Shown in pieces: positions 18,253 to 27,833 of a DNA stretch of 64,000 nt. Each line of letters starts with the position of its first letter. Positions within the stretch are counted from its first letter, which is position 1. The position numbers and the translations under genes were made by a program. Source of the stretch: Streptomyces peucetius (GTDB taxonomy: Bacteria > Actinomycetota > Actinomycetes > Streptomycetales > Streptomycetaceae); NCBI RefSeq assembly GCF_025854275.1, contig NZ_CP107567.1, positions 6,138,001 through 6,202,000 on the forward strand. The letters are read 5' to 3'. Below the pieces are notes generated by a model. The model worked only from the letters and a program-made list of their open reading frames with translations, was not told the DNA's origin and made no database searches.

Positions 18253-18984
18253 ATGAGCGAGAACAGCAGCGCGCAGTCCGGCACGGCCGTCGCCGACGAC
18301 CCGGCGGGCAGGCCCATGGTGCGGGTCGAGAAGCTGCACCGCTCGTACGGCACGGGCGCCGCGGCCGTCCACGCGCTGCGCGGCGTCTCCTTCGACATCC
18401 CGAGGGGCGAGCTCGTGGCGCTGAAGGGCCGCTCCGGCTCCGGCAAGACCACACTCCTCAACCTCGTCGGCGGCCTGGACTCCCCGGACGAGGGACGTAT
18501 CACCGTCGACGGCGTGGAGCTCTCGGCACTCGGCGAGGACGGGCTCCTGGAACTGCGGCGCGACCGGCTCGGTTTCATCTTCCAGTCCTTCGGGCTGATC
18601 CCGATCCTGAGCGCCGCGGAGAACGTGGGCGTACCGCTGCGGCTGCGCAAGGCGGACCCGCGAGAGCGGGAGGAGCGCGTCGCGCTGCTGCTCGCCCTCG
18701 TCGGCCTCGCCGACCACGCCGCACAGCGCCCCGGCGAACTCTCCGGTGGCCAGCAGCAGCGCGTCGCCATCGCCCGCGCCCTCGCCAACCGCCCCAAGTT
18801 GCTCATCGCGGACGAGCCGACCGGCCAGCTCGACGCGGAGACCGGTCTGGCCGTGATGGAGCTGCTGCGCGCGGTCGTCCGGAGCGAGGGCGTCACGGCT
18901 CTCGTCGCCACGCACGACCCGCAGCTCCTGGGCCTCGCGGACCGTGTGCTGGAACTGCGCGACGGCGAGATCGTCGAACAGTGA
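18253..18984 (+). CDS. ABC transporter ATP-binding protein (MacB/LolD type)
   Basis: 243 residues. Walker A is GRSGSGKTT, the signature LSGGQQQRVAIARAL, Walker B LLIADEPTG and the switch His is in ATHDPQL. Sequence type is that of ATPases paired with MacB/FtsX permeases (lipoprotein release, export or signalling). No permease gene is adjacent: upstream is DUF3710 behind a terminator and downstream is kdpD after 398 bp. ATG 18253 (MSENSSAQSG) is the only start that fits the family, although its ribosome site (GGGGGGA) is not typical. It may work with a permease encoded elsewhere. Confidence 0.85.
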   Translation: MSENSSAQSGTAVADDPAGRPMVRVEKLHRSYGTGAAAVHALRGVSFDIPRGELVALKGRSGSGKTTLLNLVGGLDSPDEGRITVDGVELSALGEDGLLELRRDRLGFIFQSFGLIPILSAAENVGVPLRLRKADPREREERVALLLALVGLADHAAQRPGELSGGQQQRVAIARALANRPKLLIADEPTGQLDAETGLAVMELLRAVVRSEGVTALVATHDPQLLGLADRVLELRDGEIVEQ

Positions 18985-19382
18985 GCCCGCCGTCGGCCGC
19001 CGGCCGGCCGTGCCCCGGGCGGGACGCGCGGCCCTGATCCCGAGGCGACGGCGACCCGGGAGACTCGCCGTACCCGCGCGCGGTGGCCGGCGACCGTGCC
19101 CTCACGGTCGCCCGCCGTCGCCGGCAGACGCGCGCGAACGACCGGCAGCCGGCGGCTGCCCGTCGGACGGCCGTGGTTCTCCGGTGCCTCCGGCTGCGCG
19201 AGGCCCGCCGCCGGGTCGGCTCCACGGCACCCGGTGCCCCGCTGCACAGACCGGAAGGCATACGGCGGCTGCGTCAGAATCGCGTCAATACGCACCCCGG
19301 AGTCCCGGCCTGCCCGGTTCGCCCGTTCCGGTCGACGTAGGGTCGACGCTGTGCGATGCGGTGCACAGAAGACAATGAGGCC
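18985..19382. other. Intergenic region upstream of kdpD
   Basis: 398 very GC-rich bases between the ABC ATPase gene and kdpD on the same strand. Open frames here show no protein-like composition. It presumably holds the kdpDE promoter near 19300-19370. No dyad or repeat stood out. Confidence 0.5.
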
Positions 19383-21935
19383 ATGGGACGCGGCAAGCTA
19401 AGGATCTATCTCGGCGCGGCGCCGGGTGTCGGCAAGACGTACGCCATGCTGTCCGAGGCCCACCGCCGTGCCGAACGCGGCACCGACTGCGTCCTCGCCT
19501 TCGTCGAGACGTACGACCGGCCCAGGACCGCCGAGCTCCTGCACGGCCTCGAGCAGGTCCCGCGCCGCGAGACGGTCCACCGCGGCGCCGTCCTCACCGA
19601 CATGGACGTCGACGCCGTACTGGAGCGCCGCCCCGCGGTCGCCCTCGTCGACGAACTCGCCCACGACAACATGCCGGGCTCACGCAACAGCAAGCGGTGG
19701 CAGGACGTCGAGGAACTCCTCGCCGCCGGCACGGACGTCATATCCACCGTCAACATCCAGCATCTGGAGTCCCTGGGCGATGTCGTCGAGGCGATCACCG
19801 GTGTCCCGCAGGACGAGAAGATCCCCGACGAGGTCGTCCGCCGCGCCGACCAGATCGAGCTCGTCGACATGGCGCCCCAGGCGCTGCGCCGCCGCATGGC
19901 CCACGGCAACATCTACCAGCCCGACAAGGTCGACGCGGCGCTCTCCAACTACTTCCGCCCGGGCAACCTCACCGCCCTGCGCGAACTCGCCCTGCTCTGG
20001 CTCGCCGACCGGGTCGACGAGTACCTCCAGCAGTACCGCGGCGAGCACAACATCCGCTCCACCTGGCAGGCCCGCGAACGCATCGTCGTCGGACTCACCG
20101 GCGGACCCGAGGGCCGCACCCTCATCCGGCGCGCGTCGCGGCTGGCGGAGAAGGGCGCCGGCGGCGAGGTCCTCGCCGTCTACATCGCCCGCAGCGACGG
20201 ACTGACCTCGGCCTCGCCCAAGGAACTCGCCGTACAGCGCACCCTCGTCGAGGACCTCGGCGGCACCTTCCACCACGTCATCGGCGACGACGTGCCCTCC
20301 GCGCTGCTGGAGTTCGCACGCGGCGTCAACGCCAGCCAGATCGTGCTCGGCTCCAGCCGGCGCAAGACCTGGCAGTACCTGTTCGGACCCGGCGTCGGCG
20401 CGACCGTCGCCCGTGACTCCGGGCCCGACCTCGACGTCCACATCGTCACCCATGACGAGGCCGGCCGGGGCAGGGGCCTGCCCGGCGCACGCGGCGCCCG
20501 GCTCGGCCGCTCCCGGATCGCCGGGGGGTGGCTCGTCGGCGTCGCGGGACCCGTGGCGCTCTCGCTGCTGCTCACCGGTCTCGACAACGGGCCGGGCCTG
20601 GCCAACAACGTCCTGCTCTTCCTCTTCCTGACCGTGAACGCGGCCCTGCTCGGCGGACTGCTGCCCGCGCTCGCCTCCGCCGCCGTCGGCTCGCTGCTGC
20701 TCAACTACTACTTCACCTCGCCCACCCACACCCTCGACATCGCGGAGCCGAGGAACCTCGTCGCCATCGTGATCTTCTTCGCGGTGGGCGTCGCCGTGGC
20801 CTCCGTGGTGGACCTGGCCACGCGCCGCACCCACCAGGCGGCCCGTCTGAAGGCCGAGTCCGAGATCCTCTCCTTCCTCGCCGGCAGCGTCCTGCGCGGT
20901 CACACCGCGCTGGACGCCCTGCTGGAGCGGGTACGGGAGACGTTCGCCATGGAGTCCGTCGCGCTCCTCGAGCGGGACAGCGACGTCGATCCGTGGACCT
21001 GCACGGCGAGCGCCGGCCCCCGGCCCGCCACCCGGCCCGACGACGCGGACGTGGACATGCCCGTCGGGGACCACATGGCGATGGCGCTCTCCGGCCGTGT
21101 CCTGCCCGCCGAGGACCGGCGGGTCCTCGCGGCGTTCGCCACCCAGGCCGCCGTCGTCGTGGACCGGCAGCGCCTGGTCGGCGAGGCGGAACAGGCCCGT
21201 GAACTCGTGGAGGGCAACCGGATACGCACGGCCCTGCTCGCCGCCGTCAGCCACGATCTGCGCACCCCGCTGGCCGGCATCAAGGCGGCCGTCACCTCAC
21301 TGCGGTCCGACGACGTCGCATGGTCAGAGGCGGACGAGGCCGAGCTGCTGGCCGGCATCGAGGAGGGCGCCGACCGCCTCGACCACCTGGTGGGCAACCT
21401 GCTCGACATGTCCCGGCTGCAGACCGGGACCGTCACCCCCCTGATCCGCGAGACCGGTCTCGACGAGGTGATCCCCCTCGCGCTCGCCGGCGTCCCGGCC
21501 GAGAGCGTCGAACTGGACATCCCCGAGACACTGCCCATGGTGGCCGTGGACCGGGGCCTGCTGGAGCGCGCCGTGGCCAACATCGTCGAGAACGCCGTCA
21601 AATACAGCCCCGACGACACGCGTGTCACCGTCGCCGCGAGCACCCTCGGCAACCGCGTCGAGCTGCGCGTCGTGGACCGCGGCAGCGGTGTGCCCGACGA
21701 CGCGAAGGAACGGATCTTCGAACCGTTCCAGCGCCACGGCGACGCCCCGCGCGGCGCCGGCGTCGGCCTCGGACTCGCCGTCGCCCGCGGATTCACGGAG
21801 GCGATGGGCGGCACGGTCGCCGCCGAGGACACGCCCGGCGGCGGCATGACGATGGTGCTCACCCTCGCGGCCGCCCCCGGCCCCACCCGAACACTCCCAG
21901 CAGCCCACACGGGCGGAAAGGCGGGCAGCACATGA
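19383..21935 (+). CDS. kdpD: Sensor histidine kinase KdpD
   Basis: 850 residues. Order of parts: N-terminal KdpD domain with P-loop GAAPGVGKT (11-19), universal-stress-like domain (about 225-360), four transmembrane helices (about 380-480), GAF-like region, HisKA with His624 (AAVSHDLRTP) and HATPase ending with GVGLGLAVARG. It senses low potassium or osmotic stress and phosphorylates KdpE. I chose ATG 19383 (MGRGKLRIYL), preceded by GAGG; the frame extends upstream but the family begins here. kdpFABC is not in this window, so the target operon must lie elsewhere. The stop overlaps the kdpE start. Confidence 0.94.
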   Translation: MGRGKLRIYLGAAPGVGKTYAMLSEAHRRAERGTDCVLAFVETYDRPRTAELLHGLEQVPRRETVHRGAVLTDMDVDAVLERRPAVALVDELAHDNMPGSRNSKRWQDVEELLAAGTDVISTVNIQHLESLGDVVEAITGVPQDEKIPDEVVRRADQIELVDMAPQALRRRMAHGNIYQPDKVDAALSNYFRPGNLTALRELALLWLADRVDEYLQQYRGEHNIRSTWQARERIVVGLTGGPEGRTLIRRASRLAEKGAGGEVLAVYIARSDGLTSASPKELAVQRTLVEDLGGTFHHVIGDDVPSALLEFARGVNASQIVLGSSRRKTWQYLFGPGVGATVARDSGPDLDVHIVTHDEAGRGRGLPGARGARLGRSRIAGGWLVGVAGPVALSLLLTGLDNGPGLANNVLLFLFLTVNAALLGGLLPALASAAVGSLLLNYYFTSPTHTLDIAEPRNLVAIVIFFAVGVAVASVVDLATRRTHQAARLKAESEILSFLAGSVLRGHTALDALLERVRETFAMESVALLERDSDVDPWTCTASAGPRPATRPDDADVDMPVGDHMAMALSGRVLPAEDRRVLAAFATQAAVVVDRQRLVGEAEQARELVEGNRIRTALLAAVSHDLRTPLAGIKAAVTSLRSDDVAWSEADEAELLAGIEEGADRLDHLVGNLLDMSRLQTGTVTPLIRETGLDEVIPLALAGVPAESVELDIPETLPMVAVDRGLLERAVANIVENAVKYSPDDTRVTVAASTLGNRVELRVVDRGSGVPDDAKERIFEPFQRHGDAPRGAGVGLGLAVARGFTEAMGGTVAAEDTPGGGMTMVLTLAAAPGPTRTLPAAHTGGKAGST

Positions 21936-22615
21936 CCCGGGTGCTCGTGGTCGACGACGAGCCGCAGATAGTACGTGCCCTCGTGATCAACCTGAAGGCG
22001 CGCAAGTACGAGGTGGACTCGGCGTCCGACGGCGCCACCGCCCTGGAACTGGCCGCGGCCCGCCACCCCGATGTCGTCGTGCTCGACCTCGGACTGCCCG
22101 ACATGGACGGCGTCGAGGTGATCAGGGGCCTGCGCGGCTGGACGCGCATCCCCATCCTCGTCCTGTCCGCCCGGCACTCCTCCGACGAGAAGGTCCAGGC
22201 GCTGGACGCCGGCGCCGACGACTACGTCACCAAGCCGTTCGGCATGGACGAGCTGCTCGCCCGGCTGCGCGCCGCGGTCCGCAGGGCGGAGCCCGTCGGC
22301 GGCGGGGACGAGGTGAGCCTGCTCGAGACCGACGGCTTCACCGTCGACCTGGCCGCGAAGAAGGTGCACCGCGAAGGCCGTGACGTACGGCTCACCCCGA
22401 CCGAGTGGCATCTGCTCGAGGTCCTGGTGCGCAACACCGGGCGCCTGGTGAGCCAGAAGCAGCTGCTTCAGGAGGTGTGGGGCCCCTCGTACGGCACCGA
22501 GACGAACTATCTGCGCGTCTACATGGCGCAGCTCCGCCGCAAGCTCGAGGCCGACCCGTCGCATCCCAGGCATTTCGTCACCGAACCCGGCATGGGATAC
22601 CGCTTCGAACGTTGA
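21932..22615 (+). CDS. kdpE: Response regulator KdpE
   Basis: 227 residues, OmpR family. The receiver domain has Asp8-Asp9, phospho-acceptor Asp52 (VVVLDLGLPDMDG) and the conserved Lys in YVTKPF. The winged-helix C terminus ends EPGMGYRF. ATG 21932 lies inside the kdpD stop (ATGA overlap), so the two proteins are made in coupled fashion. It should activate a high-affinity K+ uptake operon not present here. Confidence 0.94.
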   Translation: MTRVLVVDDEPQIVRALVINLKARKYEVDSASDGATALELAAARHPDVVVLDLGLPDMDGVEVIRGLRGWTRIPILVLSARHSSDEKVQALDAGADDYVTKPFGMDELLARLRAAVRRAEPVGGGDEVSLLETDGFTVDLAAKKVHREGRDVRLTPTEWHLLEVLVRNTGRLVSQKQLLQEVWGPSYGTETNYLRVYMAQLRRKLEADPSHPRHFVTEPGMGYRFER

Positions 22616-22648
22616 TTTGGGCCTGGTGGCGGCCGGTAGGCTTGCTGT

Positions 22649-23074
22649 ATGAGTGCTCGACCCCGTTCCGCGAAGGCGGCGAAGGAGGATCCGGTGGCCA
22701 GACCGGCCGGCCGCTTCCGGCGCATGCTGGACCGGCTCTCCAGCTCGCAGCAGGACCTCGAGTCCGAGGAGCTCCAGGAGGACGCACAGGCATCGGGGTG
22801 CACCCGCATCTGCGACTGCGGCGACCGCCAGGTCGTCAGAGTCGCTGGTACGTTGCGCACGGTCACCCTGCGTCCGGTGGCCGGCGTGCCCGCGCTGGAG
22901 GCGGAGCTCTTCGACGGCACGGCTCCGCTGGACGTGGTCTGGCTCGGCCGGCGTTCCATCGCCGGCATAGAGCCGGGCCGCAGACTGATCGCCTCCGGCC
23001 GGGTCTCCATGAGCCAGGGCCGCCGGGTGCTGTTCAATCCCAAATACGAACTCCGACCACTCGGACAGGAGTAG
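22649..23074 (+). CDS. OB-fold nucleic-acid-binding domain protein
   Basis: 141 residues. After a basic, disordered N terminus (1-45) comes a small OB-fold (VVRVAGTLRTVTLRP ... PLDVVWLGRRSIAGIEPGRRLIASGRVS) like the RecG/tRNA-anticodon OB domains. A CTRICDCGD pair precedes it. Function unknown; it always neighbours the DUF3159 gene in actinobacteria as far as I know. ATG 22649 is preceded by a TAGGCT box at 8 bases and lacks a ribosome site, so the gene may be leaderless. Confidence 0.78.
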   Translation: MSARPRSAKAAKEDPVARPAGRFRRMLDRLSSSQQDLESEELQEDAQASGCTRICDCGDRQVVRVAGTLRTVTLRPVAGVPALEAELFDGTAPLDVVWLGRRSIAGIEPGRRLIASGRVSMSQGRRVLFNPKYELRPLGQE

Positions 23075-23077
23075 CCG

Positions 23078-23872
23078 GTGGCGTCTGTCGACAAGCCGAC
23101 CCCCACTACCACGACCAGCGACGCGCAGGATCCCGCTGCCCCCGCCACGTCACCCGCCGCCGCGCCGGCGTCCGCCTCCGGTTCCGGAACCGCTTCGGCG
23201 TCCGACGACGTGAAGACGGTCACGGAGGCGGCTCTGTTCGAGGCCTTCGGCGGCGTCCGCGGCATGGTGGAGACGGTCCTGCCGGGACTGCTCTTCGTCT
23301 CGATCTACACCGTCAACAAGGACCTGCACCTCTCGGCGATCGCCGCCCTCGGCGTCGCGCTGGTGATGGTCGTGGTCCGGCTCGTGCGCAAGGACACGGT
23401 CAAGCACGCGTTCAGCGGTGTCTTCGGTGTGGCCTTCGGTGTCGTGTTCGCGATGATGACGGGCAACGCGAAGGACTTCTACCTGCCGGGCATGCTGTAC
23501 ACGCTGGGCCTGGCCCTGGCGTACATCATCACGGCCATCGCGGGCGTACCCCTGATCGGCCTGATCCTCGGCCCGGTCTTCAAGGAGAACCTCTCCTGGC
23601 GGACCCGCAACCCCGGCCGCAAGAAGGCGTACACCAAGGCGAGCTGGGCGTGGGGGCTGATCCTGCTCGCCAAGTGCGCGATCCTCTTCCCGCTGTACTG
23701 GTGGGCCGACACGACCCAGCTCGGCTGGGTGCTCGTGGCGCTGAAGATCCCGCCGTTCCTGCTGGCGGTCTACCTGACTTGGGTCTTCCTCGCGAAGGCA
23801 CCGCCGCCGATCGACGTCTTCGCGGAGATGGGGGCGGAGGAGGAGCGGCGCAAGGCCGAACAAACCGGCTGA
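23078..23872 (+). CDS. DUF3159 integral membrane protein
   Basis: 264 residues. The first ~45 residues are Thr/Pro/Ala/Ser-rich and probably disordered in the cytoplasm. Five or six hydrophobic helices follow between about 60 and 245 (for example VLPGLLFVSIYTVN and LGWVLVALKIPPFLLAVYLT). This matches the DUF3159 family, whose role is unknown. The GTG start at 23078 is 3 bases after the OB-fold stop, so the two are co-transcribed. A strong terminator follows at 23968. Confidence 0.83.
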   Translation: MASVDKPTPTTTTSDAQDPAAPATSPAAAPASASGSGTASASDDVKTVTEAALFEAFGGVRGMVETVLPGLLFVSIYTVNKDLHLSAIAALGVALVMVVVRLVRKDTVKHAFSGVFGVAFGVVFAMMTGNAKDFYLPGMLYTLGLALAYIITAIAGVPLIGLILGPVFKENLSWRTRNPGRKKAYTKASWAWGLILLAKCAILFPLYWWADTTQLGWVLVALKIPPFLLAVYLTWVFLAKAPPPIDVFAEMGAEEERRKAEQTG

Positions 23873-23967
23873 CCGCGGCGCCATGGCCCTGTCCGGAGCG
23901 GGCCATGTCCTTGTGCAAGCCCTGCCGGCCGTGCCCGAAGCCCTCGGGCACGGCCGGCTGCGCAGGG

Positions 23968-24006
23968 CGAAGCCCCTGGCCCCGGAATGCGGGGCCAGGG
24001 GCTTCG
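23968..24006. terminator. Perfect 16-bp hairpin terminator
   Basis: CGAAGCCCCTGGCCCC (23968-23983) pairs perfectly with GGGGCCAGGGGCTTCG (23991-24006) around a 7-base loop. It lies between the convergent DUF3159 and TrkA-type genes and should serve both. Confidence 0.9.
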
Positions 24007-24130
24007 TTGTGAGCGCACGCGGCCCGGCGACGGCCGCCCGCCGGGGGAAGCGGCGGGGTGGACGACTCCATCCGGTGAGCGGGCAGCCCTCACGCCCCCG
24101 CAGGGGCGTGGCCGGGCGTGGGCCCCCGGT

Positions 24131-24814
24131 TCAGTCCGACGTCGGCGGACCCTCGCGGCGGACCGAGAGGAGGTCCTCCAGCTGTTCCTCCCGCGCCTGC
24201 GCCGCCACGAACAGCAGCTCGTCACCCGCCTCGAGCGTCTGTTCCGGGCTCGGCGTCAGCACCCGCGAACCACGGATGATCGTGACCAGCGAGGTGTCCT
24301 CGGGCCAGGCCACGTCCCCCACCAGCGTGCCCGCCAGCGCCGACTCGGGCGGCAGCGTCAGCTCGACGAGGTTCGCGTCGCCGTGGCTGAAGCGCAGCAG
24401 GCGTACCAGGTCGCCGACGCTCACCGCTTCCTCCACCAGCGCCGACATGAGGCGCGGCGTGGACACGGCGACATCGACGCCCCAGGACTCGTTGAAGAGC
24501 CACTCGTTCTTGGGGTTGTTGACGCGCGCGACGACCCGCGGCACCCCGTACTCGGTCTTGGCGAGCAGCGACACGACCAGGTTGACCTTGTCGTCACCGG
24601 TGGCGGCGATCACCACGCTGCAGCGCTGCAGCGCCGCCTCGTCCAGCGACGTGATCTCGCAGGCGTCGGCGAGCAGCCACTCCGCCTGCGGCACGCGCTC
24701 CACCGAGATCGCGGTGGGGGTCTTGTCGATGAGGAGGACCTCGTGCCCGTTCTCCAGCAGCTCACCGGCGATGGAACGGCCCACCGCACCGGCGCCCGCG
24801 ATAGCGACACGCAT
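24131..24814 (-). CDS. TrkA-family potassium uptake regulatory protein (CeoC-like)
   Basis: 227 residues. The N-terminal RCK-N domain starts MRVAIAGAGAVGRSIA (GxGxxG nucleotide-binding loop) with the acidic residue at the end of strand 2 (VLLIDK). The C-terminal RCK-C domain occupies about 145-227. Such proteins bind NAD(H) or ATP and gate K+ transporters. It is the second gene of a pair: its ATG overlaps the stop of the first (TGATG). No membrane Trk/Ktr subunit is adjacent, but the divergent permease at 25695 is a candidate partner. Confidence 0.88.
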   Translation of the reverse strand: MRVAIAGAGAVGRSIAGELLENGHEVLLIDKTPTAISVERVPQAEWLLADACEITSLDEAALQRCSVVIAATGDDKVNLVVSLLAKTEYGVPRVVARVNNPKNEWLFNESWGVDVAVSTPRLMSALVEEAVSVGDLVRLLRFSHGDANLVELTLPPESALAGTLVGDVAWPEDTSLVTIIRGSRVLTPSPEQTLEAGDELLFVAAQAREEQLEDLLSVRREGPPTSD

Positions 24815-25482
24815 CAGTGACCGCCCTCCTCAGGACCTTCCGCGAAGGCCTCCTCGACCTTCGCGATCTCGTCCGTGCGCATCATCACATGCACGAGATC
24901 ACCTTCTTGCAGAACGGTCTGCGAGGTCGGCAGGATCGCCTCGCCCAGCCGGGTCAGGAAGGCGACCCGTACGCCCGTCTCGTCCTGCAGTCGGCTGATC
25001 TTGTGGCCGATCCACGCCGGCGAGGTGTGCACCTCTGCCAGCTGCACGCCGCCGCTTGGATCGCGCCACAGCGGCTCCGCGCCGGAGGGCAGCAGCCGCC
25101 GCAGCATCTGGTCGGCGGTCCAGCGGACGGTGGCGACCGTCGGGATACCGAGACGCTGGTAGACCTCGGCCCGCCGGGGGTCGTAGATACGGGCCGCGAC
25201 GTTCTCGATGCCGAACATCTCGCGTGCCACGCGGGCCGCGATGATGTTGGAATTGTCACCGCTGCTGACGGCGGCGAACGCGCCCGCGTCCTCGATGCCC
25301 GCCTCCCGCAGGGTGTCCTGGTCGAAGCCGACCCCGGTGACGCGGCGGCCGCCGAACCCGGATCCCAGACGGCGGAAGGCGGTGGGGTCCCGGTCGACGA
25401 CGGCGACCGTGTGCCCCTGCTGCTCCAGGGTCTGCGCGAGAGCGGCTCCCACTCGCCCGCATCCCATGATGACGATGTGCAC
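24814..25482 (-). CDS. TrkA-family potassium uptake regulatory protein (CeoB-like)
   Basis: 222 residues with the same RCK-N plus RCK-C layout. The Rossmann loop is MGCGRVGAALAQ and the second strand ends VAVVDRD. GTG 25482 is chosen: it has GGAAGGA upstream and directly precedes the conserved HIVIMGCG, whereas the longer frame from 25530 adds a non-conserved leader. Paired with the downstream CeoC-like gene by a 1-base overlap and divergent from the KimA-like permease gene (212-bp gap). Confidence 0.88.
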   Translation of the reverse strand: MHIVIMGCGRVGAALAQTLEQQGHTVAVVDRDPTAFRRLGSGFGGRRVTGVGFDQDTLREAGIEDAGAFAAVSSGDNSNIIAARVAREMFGIENVAARIYDPRRAEVYQRLGIPTVATVRWTADQMLRRLLPSGAEPLWRDPSGGVQLAEVHTSPAWIGHKISRLQDETGVRVAFLTRLGEAILPTSQTVLQEGDLVHVMMRTDEIAKVEEAFAEGPEEGGH

Positions 25483-25694
25483 GACCGTCCTTCCGGCTAT
25501 GTCTTCTGGGGTACCCGGCCATCGAGGCACAGTTCTGCGGTACCGGTCCTTGACGCACTCAGGGTCTCAGACCACAGCCGGACAGGGTACGCGCCATTCG
25601 TCAAGAGGGCCCGGCGAGGCACCCGCGTTAAGATCCCGCACGTGATGCGCTCCTGGTTGGGCCTGGCTCATATTGAGCGCTTACGATCCTCAGC

Positions 25695-27743
25695 GTGTCC
25701 AAACTGACCGACGTTCCCAAACGGATCCTGATCGGCCGGGCGCTGCGCAGTGAAAAGCTGGGGGAGACACTTCTCCCGAAACGCATCGCCCTCCCTGTCT
25801 TCGCTTCCGACCCGCTGTCCTCCGTGGCATACGCGCCGGGCGAAGTCCTGCTGGTCCTGTCCATCGCCGGTGCGTCGGCGTACCACTTCAGCCCGTGGAT
25901 CGCGGCCGCCGTCGTGGTCCTCATGTTCACGGTCGTCGCCTCGTACCGGCAGAACGTGCACGCGTACCCGAGCGGCGGCGGCGACTACGAGGTCGCCAAC
26001 ACCAATCTCGGCCCGAAGGCCGGTCTGACCGTCGCCAGCGCCCTTCTGGTCGACTACGTCCTCACGGTGGCCGTGTCGATCTCCTCCGGTGTGGAGAACC
26101 TCGGCTCGGCGATTCCGTTCGTCGTCGAGCACAAGGTGTTCTCGGCCGTCGCGATCATCGTCCTGCTCACCCTGATGAACCTGCGGGGCGTGAAGGAGTC
26201 GGGCAAGCTCTTCGCGATCCCGACCTATGTCTTCGTCACCGGCGTCTTCATCATGATCATGTGGGGTGCGTTCAAGGGCATCGTCCTCGACGACACCATG
26301 CGCGCCCCGACCGCCGACTACGAGATCAAGCCGGAGCACCAGGGCCTCGCCGGCTTCGCGCTGCTCTTCCTGCTGCTGCGCGCGTTCTCCTCCGGTTGCG
26401 CCGCGCTGACCGGCGTCGAGGCCATCAGCAACGGTGTCCCGGCCTTCCGCAAGCCCAAGAGCCGCAACGCCGCGACGACGCTGTTCATGATGGGCGCTCT
26501 GGCCGTCACCATGTTCTGCGGCATCATCGGCCTGGCCATGGCCACCGACGTCAAGATGGCGGAGTTCCCGGCGAGGGACCTGATTTCGAACGGCGCCCCG
26601 GTCGGTCCGGACTATGTCCAGAACCCGGTGATCTCGCAGGTCGCGGCCGCCGTCTTCGGCGACGGAACGTTCTTCTTCGTGCTGCTCGCCGCCGCCACCG
26701 CGCTGGTGCTGTTCCTGGCCGCGAACACCGCGTACAACGGCTTCCCGCTGCTTGGCTCGATCCTGGCGCAGGACCGCTACCTGCCGCGTCAGCTGCACAC
26801 CCGCGGCGACCGGCTCGCCTTCTCCAACGGCATCGTGCTGCTGGCGGGCGCCGCGATCCTCCTGGTCTGGGTGTACGAGGCCGACTCCACCAAGCTGATC
26901 CAGCTGTACATCGTCGGCGTCTTCGTCTCGTTCACCCTCAGCCAGACCGGCATGGTCCGGCACTGGAACCGGCATCTGAAGACCGAGCGGGACAAGGGCA
27001 AGCGCCGCCGCATGATCCGCTCCCGGGCGATCAACACCTTCGGTGCCTTCTTCACCGGGCTGGTGCTGATCGTCGTGCTCGCCACCAAGTTCACGCACGG
27101 CGCGTGGGTGGCCCTGCTGGGCATGGTGATCTTCTACGGGACGATGACCGCGATCCGTAAGCACTACGACCGGGTCGCCGAGGAGATCGCGGCACCCGAC
27201 GAGCCCGGCGAGGACAGTGTCAGGCCGTCGCGCGTCCACGCGATCGTCCTCGTCTCCAAGGTCCACCGGCCGACCCTGCGGGCCGTCGCCTACGCGAAGG
27301 CGATGCGCTTCGACCGGCTCGAGGCCATCAGCATCAACGTCGACCCGGCCGAGACCACGGCACTCAAGCAGGAGTGGGACCGGCGGGGCATCAACGTCCC
27401 CCTGAAGATCCTCGACTCCCCCTACCGGGAGATCACCCGCCCCGTCATCGAGTACGTGAAGGGCCTGCGCCGCGAGAGCCCGCGCGATGTGGTCAGCGTC
27501 ATCATTCCCGAGTACGTGGTGGGGCACTGGTACGAGCACTTCCTGCACAACCAGAGCGCGCTGCGGCTGAAGGGCCGGCTGCTGTTCACGCCCGGCGTGA
27601 TGGTGACCTCGGTGCCGTACCAGCTGGTGTCCTCGGAGGCGGCCAAGCAGCGGGCCCGGAAGCGCCAGGAGTGGCACGCCCCCGGGTCGGTGCGGCGCGG
27701 CATGGTGAACGGCAGGCCGAAGGAGCCGAGCGGCAGGGCCTGA
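25695..27743 (+). CDS. APC-superfamily permease, probably KimA-like potassium importer
   Basis: 682 residues with about 12 transmembrane helices (about 45-490) and a ~180-residue cytosolic C-terminal domain. The N-terminal motif KRIALPVFASDPLSSVAYAPGE is typical of the APC subgroup that includes the Bacillus K+ importer KimA, often annotated amino acid permease. The divergent pair of TrkA regulators supports a role in potassium rather than amino acid uptake; this is inference. The GTG at 25695 has a TACGAT box 6 bases before it and no ribosome site, so the transcript may be leaderless. The TrmA-type gene follows after 90 bases. Confidence 0.82.
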   Translation: MSKLTDVPKRILIGRALRSEKLGETLLPKRIALPVFASDPLSSVAYAPGEVLLVLSIAGASAYHFSPWIAAAVVVLMFTVVASYRQNVHAYPSGGGDYEVANTNLGPKAGLTVASALLVDYVLTVAVSISSGVENLGSAIPFVVEHKVFSAVAIIVLLTLMNLRGVKESGKLFAIPTYVFVTGVFIMIMWGAFKGIVLDDTMRAPTADYEIKPEHQGLAGFALLFLLLRAFSSGCAALTGVEAISNGVPAFRKPKSRNAATTLFMMGALAVTMFCGIIGLAMATDVKMAEFPARDLISNGAPVGPDYVQNPVISQVAAAVFGDGTFFFVLLAAATALVLFLAANTAYNGFPLLGSILAQDRYLPRQLHTRGDRLAFSNGIVLLAGAAILLVWVYEADSTKLIQLYIVGVFVSFTLSQTGMVRHWNRHLKTERDKGKRRRMIRSRAINTFGAFFTGLVLIVVLATKFTHGAWVALLGMVIFYGTMTAIRKHYDRVAEEIAAPDEPGEDSVRPSRVHAIVLVSKVHRPTLRAVAYAKAMRFDRLEAISINVDPAETTALKQEWDRRGINVPLKILDSPYREITRPVIEYVKGLRRESPRDVVSVIIPEYVVGHWYEHFLHNQSALRLKGRLLFTPGVMVTSVPYQLVSSEAAKQRARKRQEWHAPGSVRRGMVNGRPKEPSGRA

Positions 27744-27833
27744 GACGCTCCGCGGCCGACGTAGACTGGTCGGTCGTTGTCCTGCGCTCGCCGTGTCCCG
27801 CGCCGCCCCCTTGATCTCTGGAGTCACCCCACC

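Noticed and set aside
25483..25694. Possible c-di-AMP (ydaO) riboswitch before the KimA-like permease gene
   Set aside because: The characteristic conserved GG-rich core could not be found, and a TACGAT box close to the GTG suggests a leaderless message.
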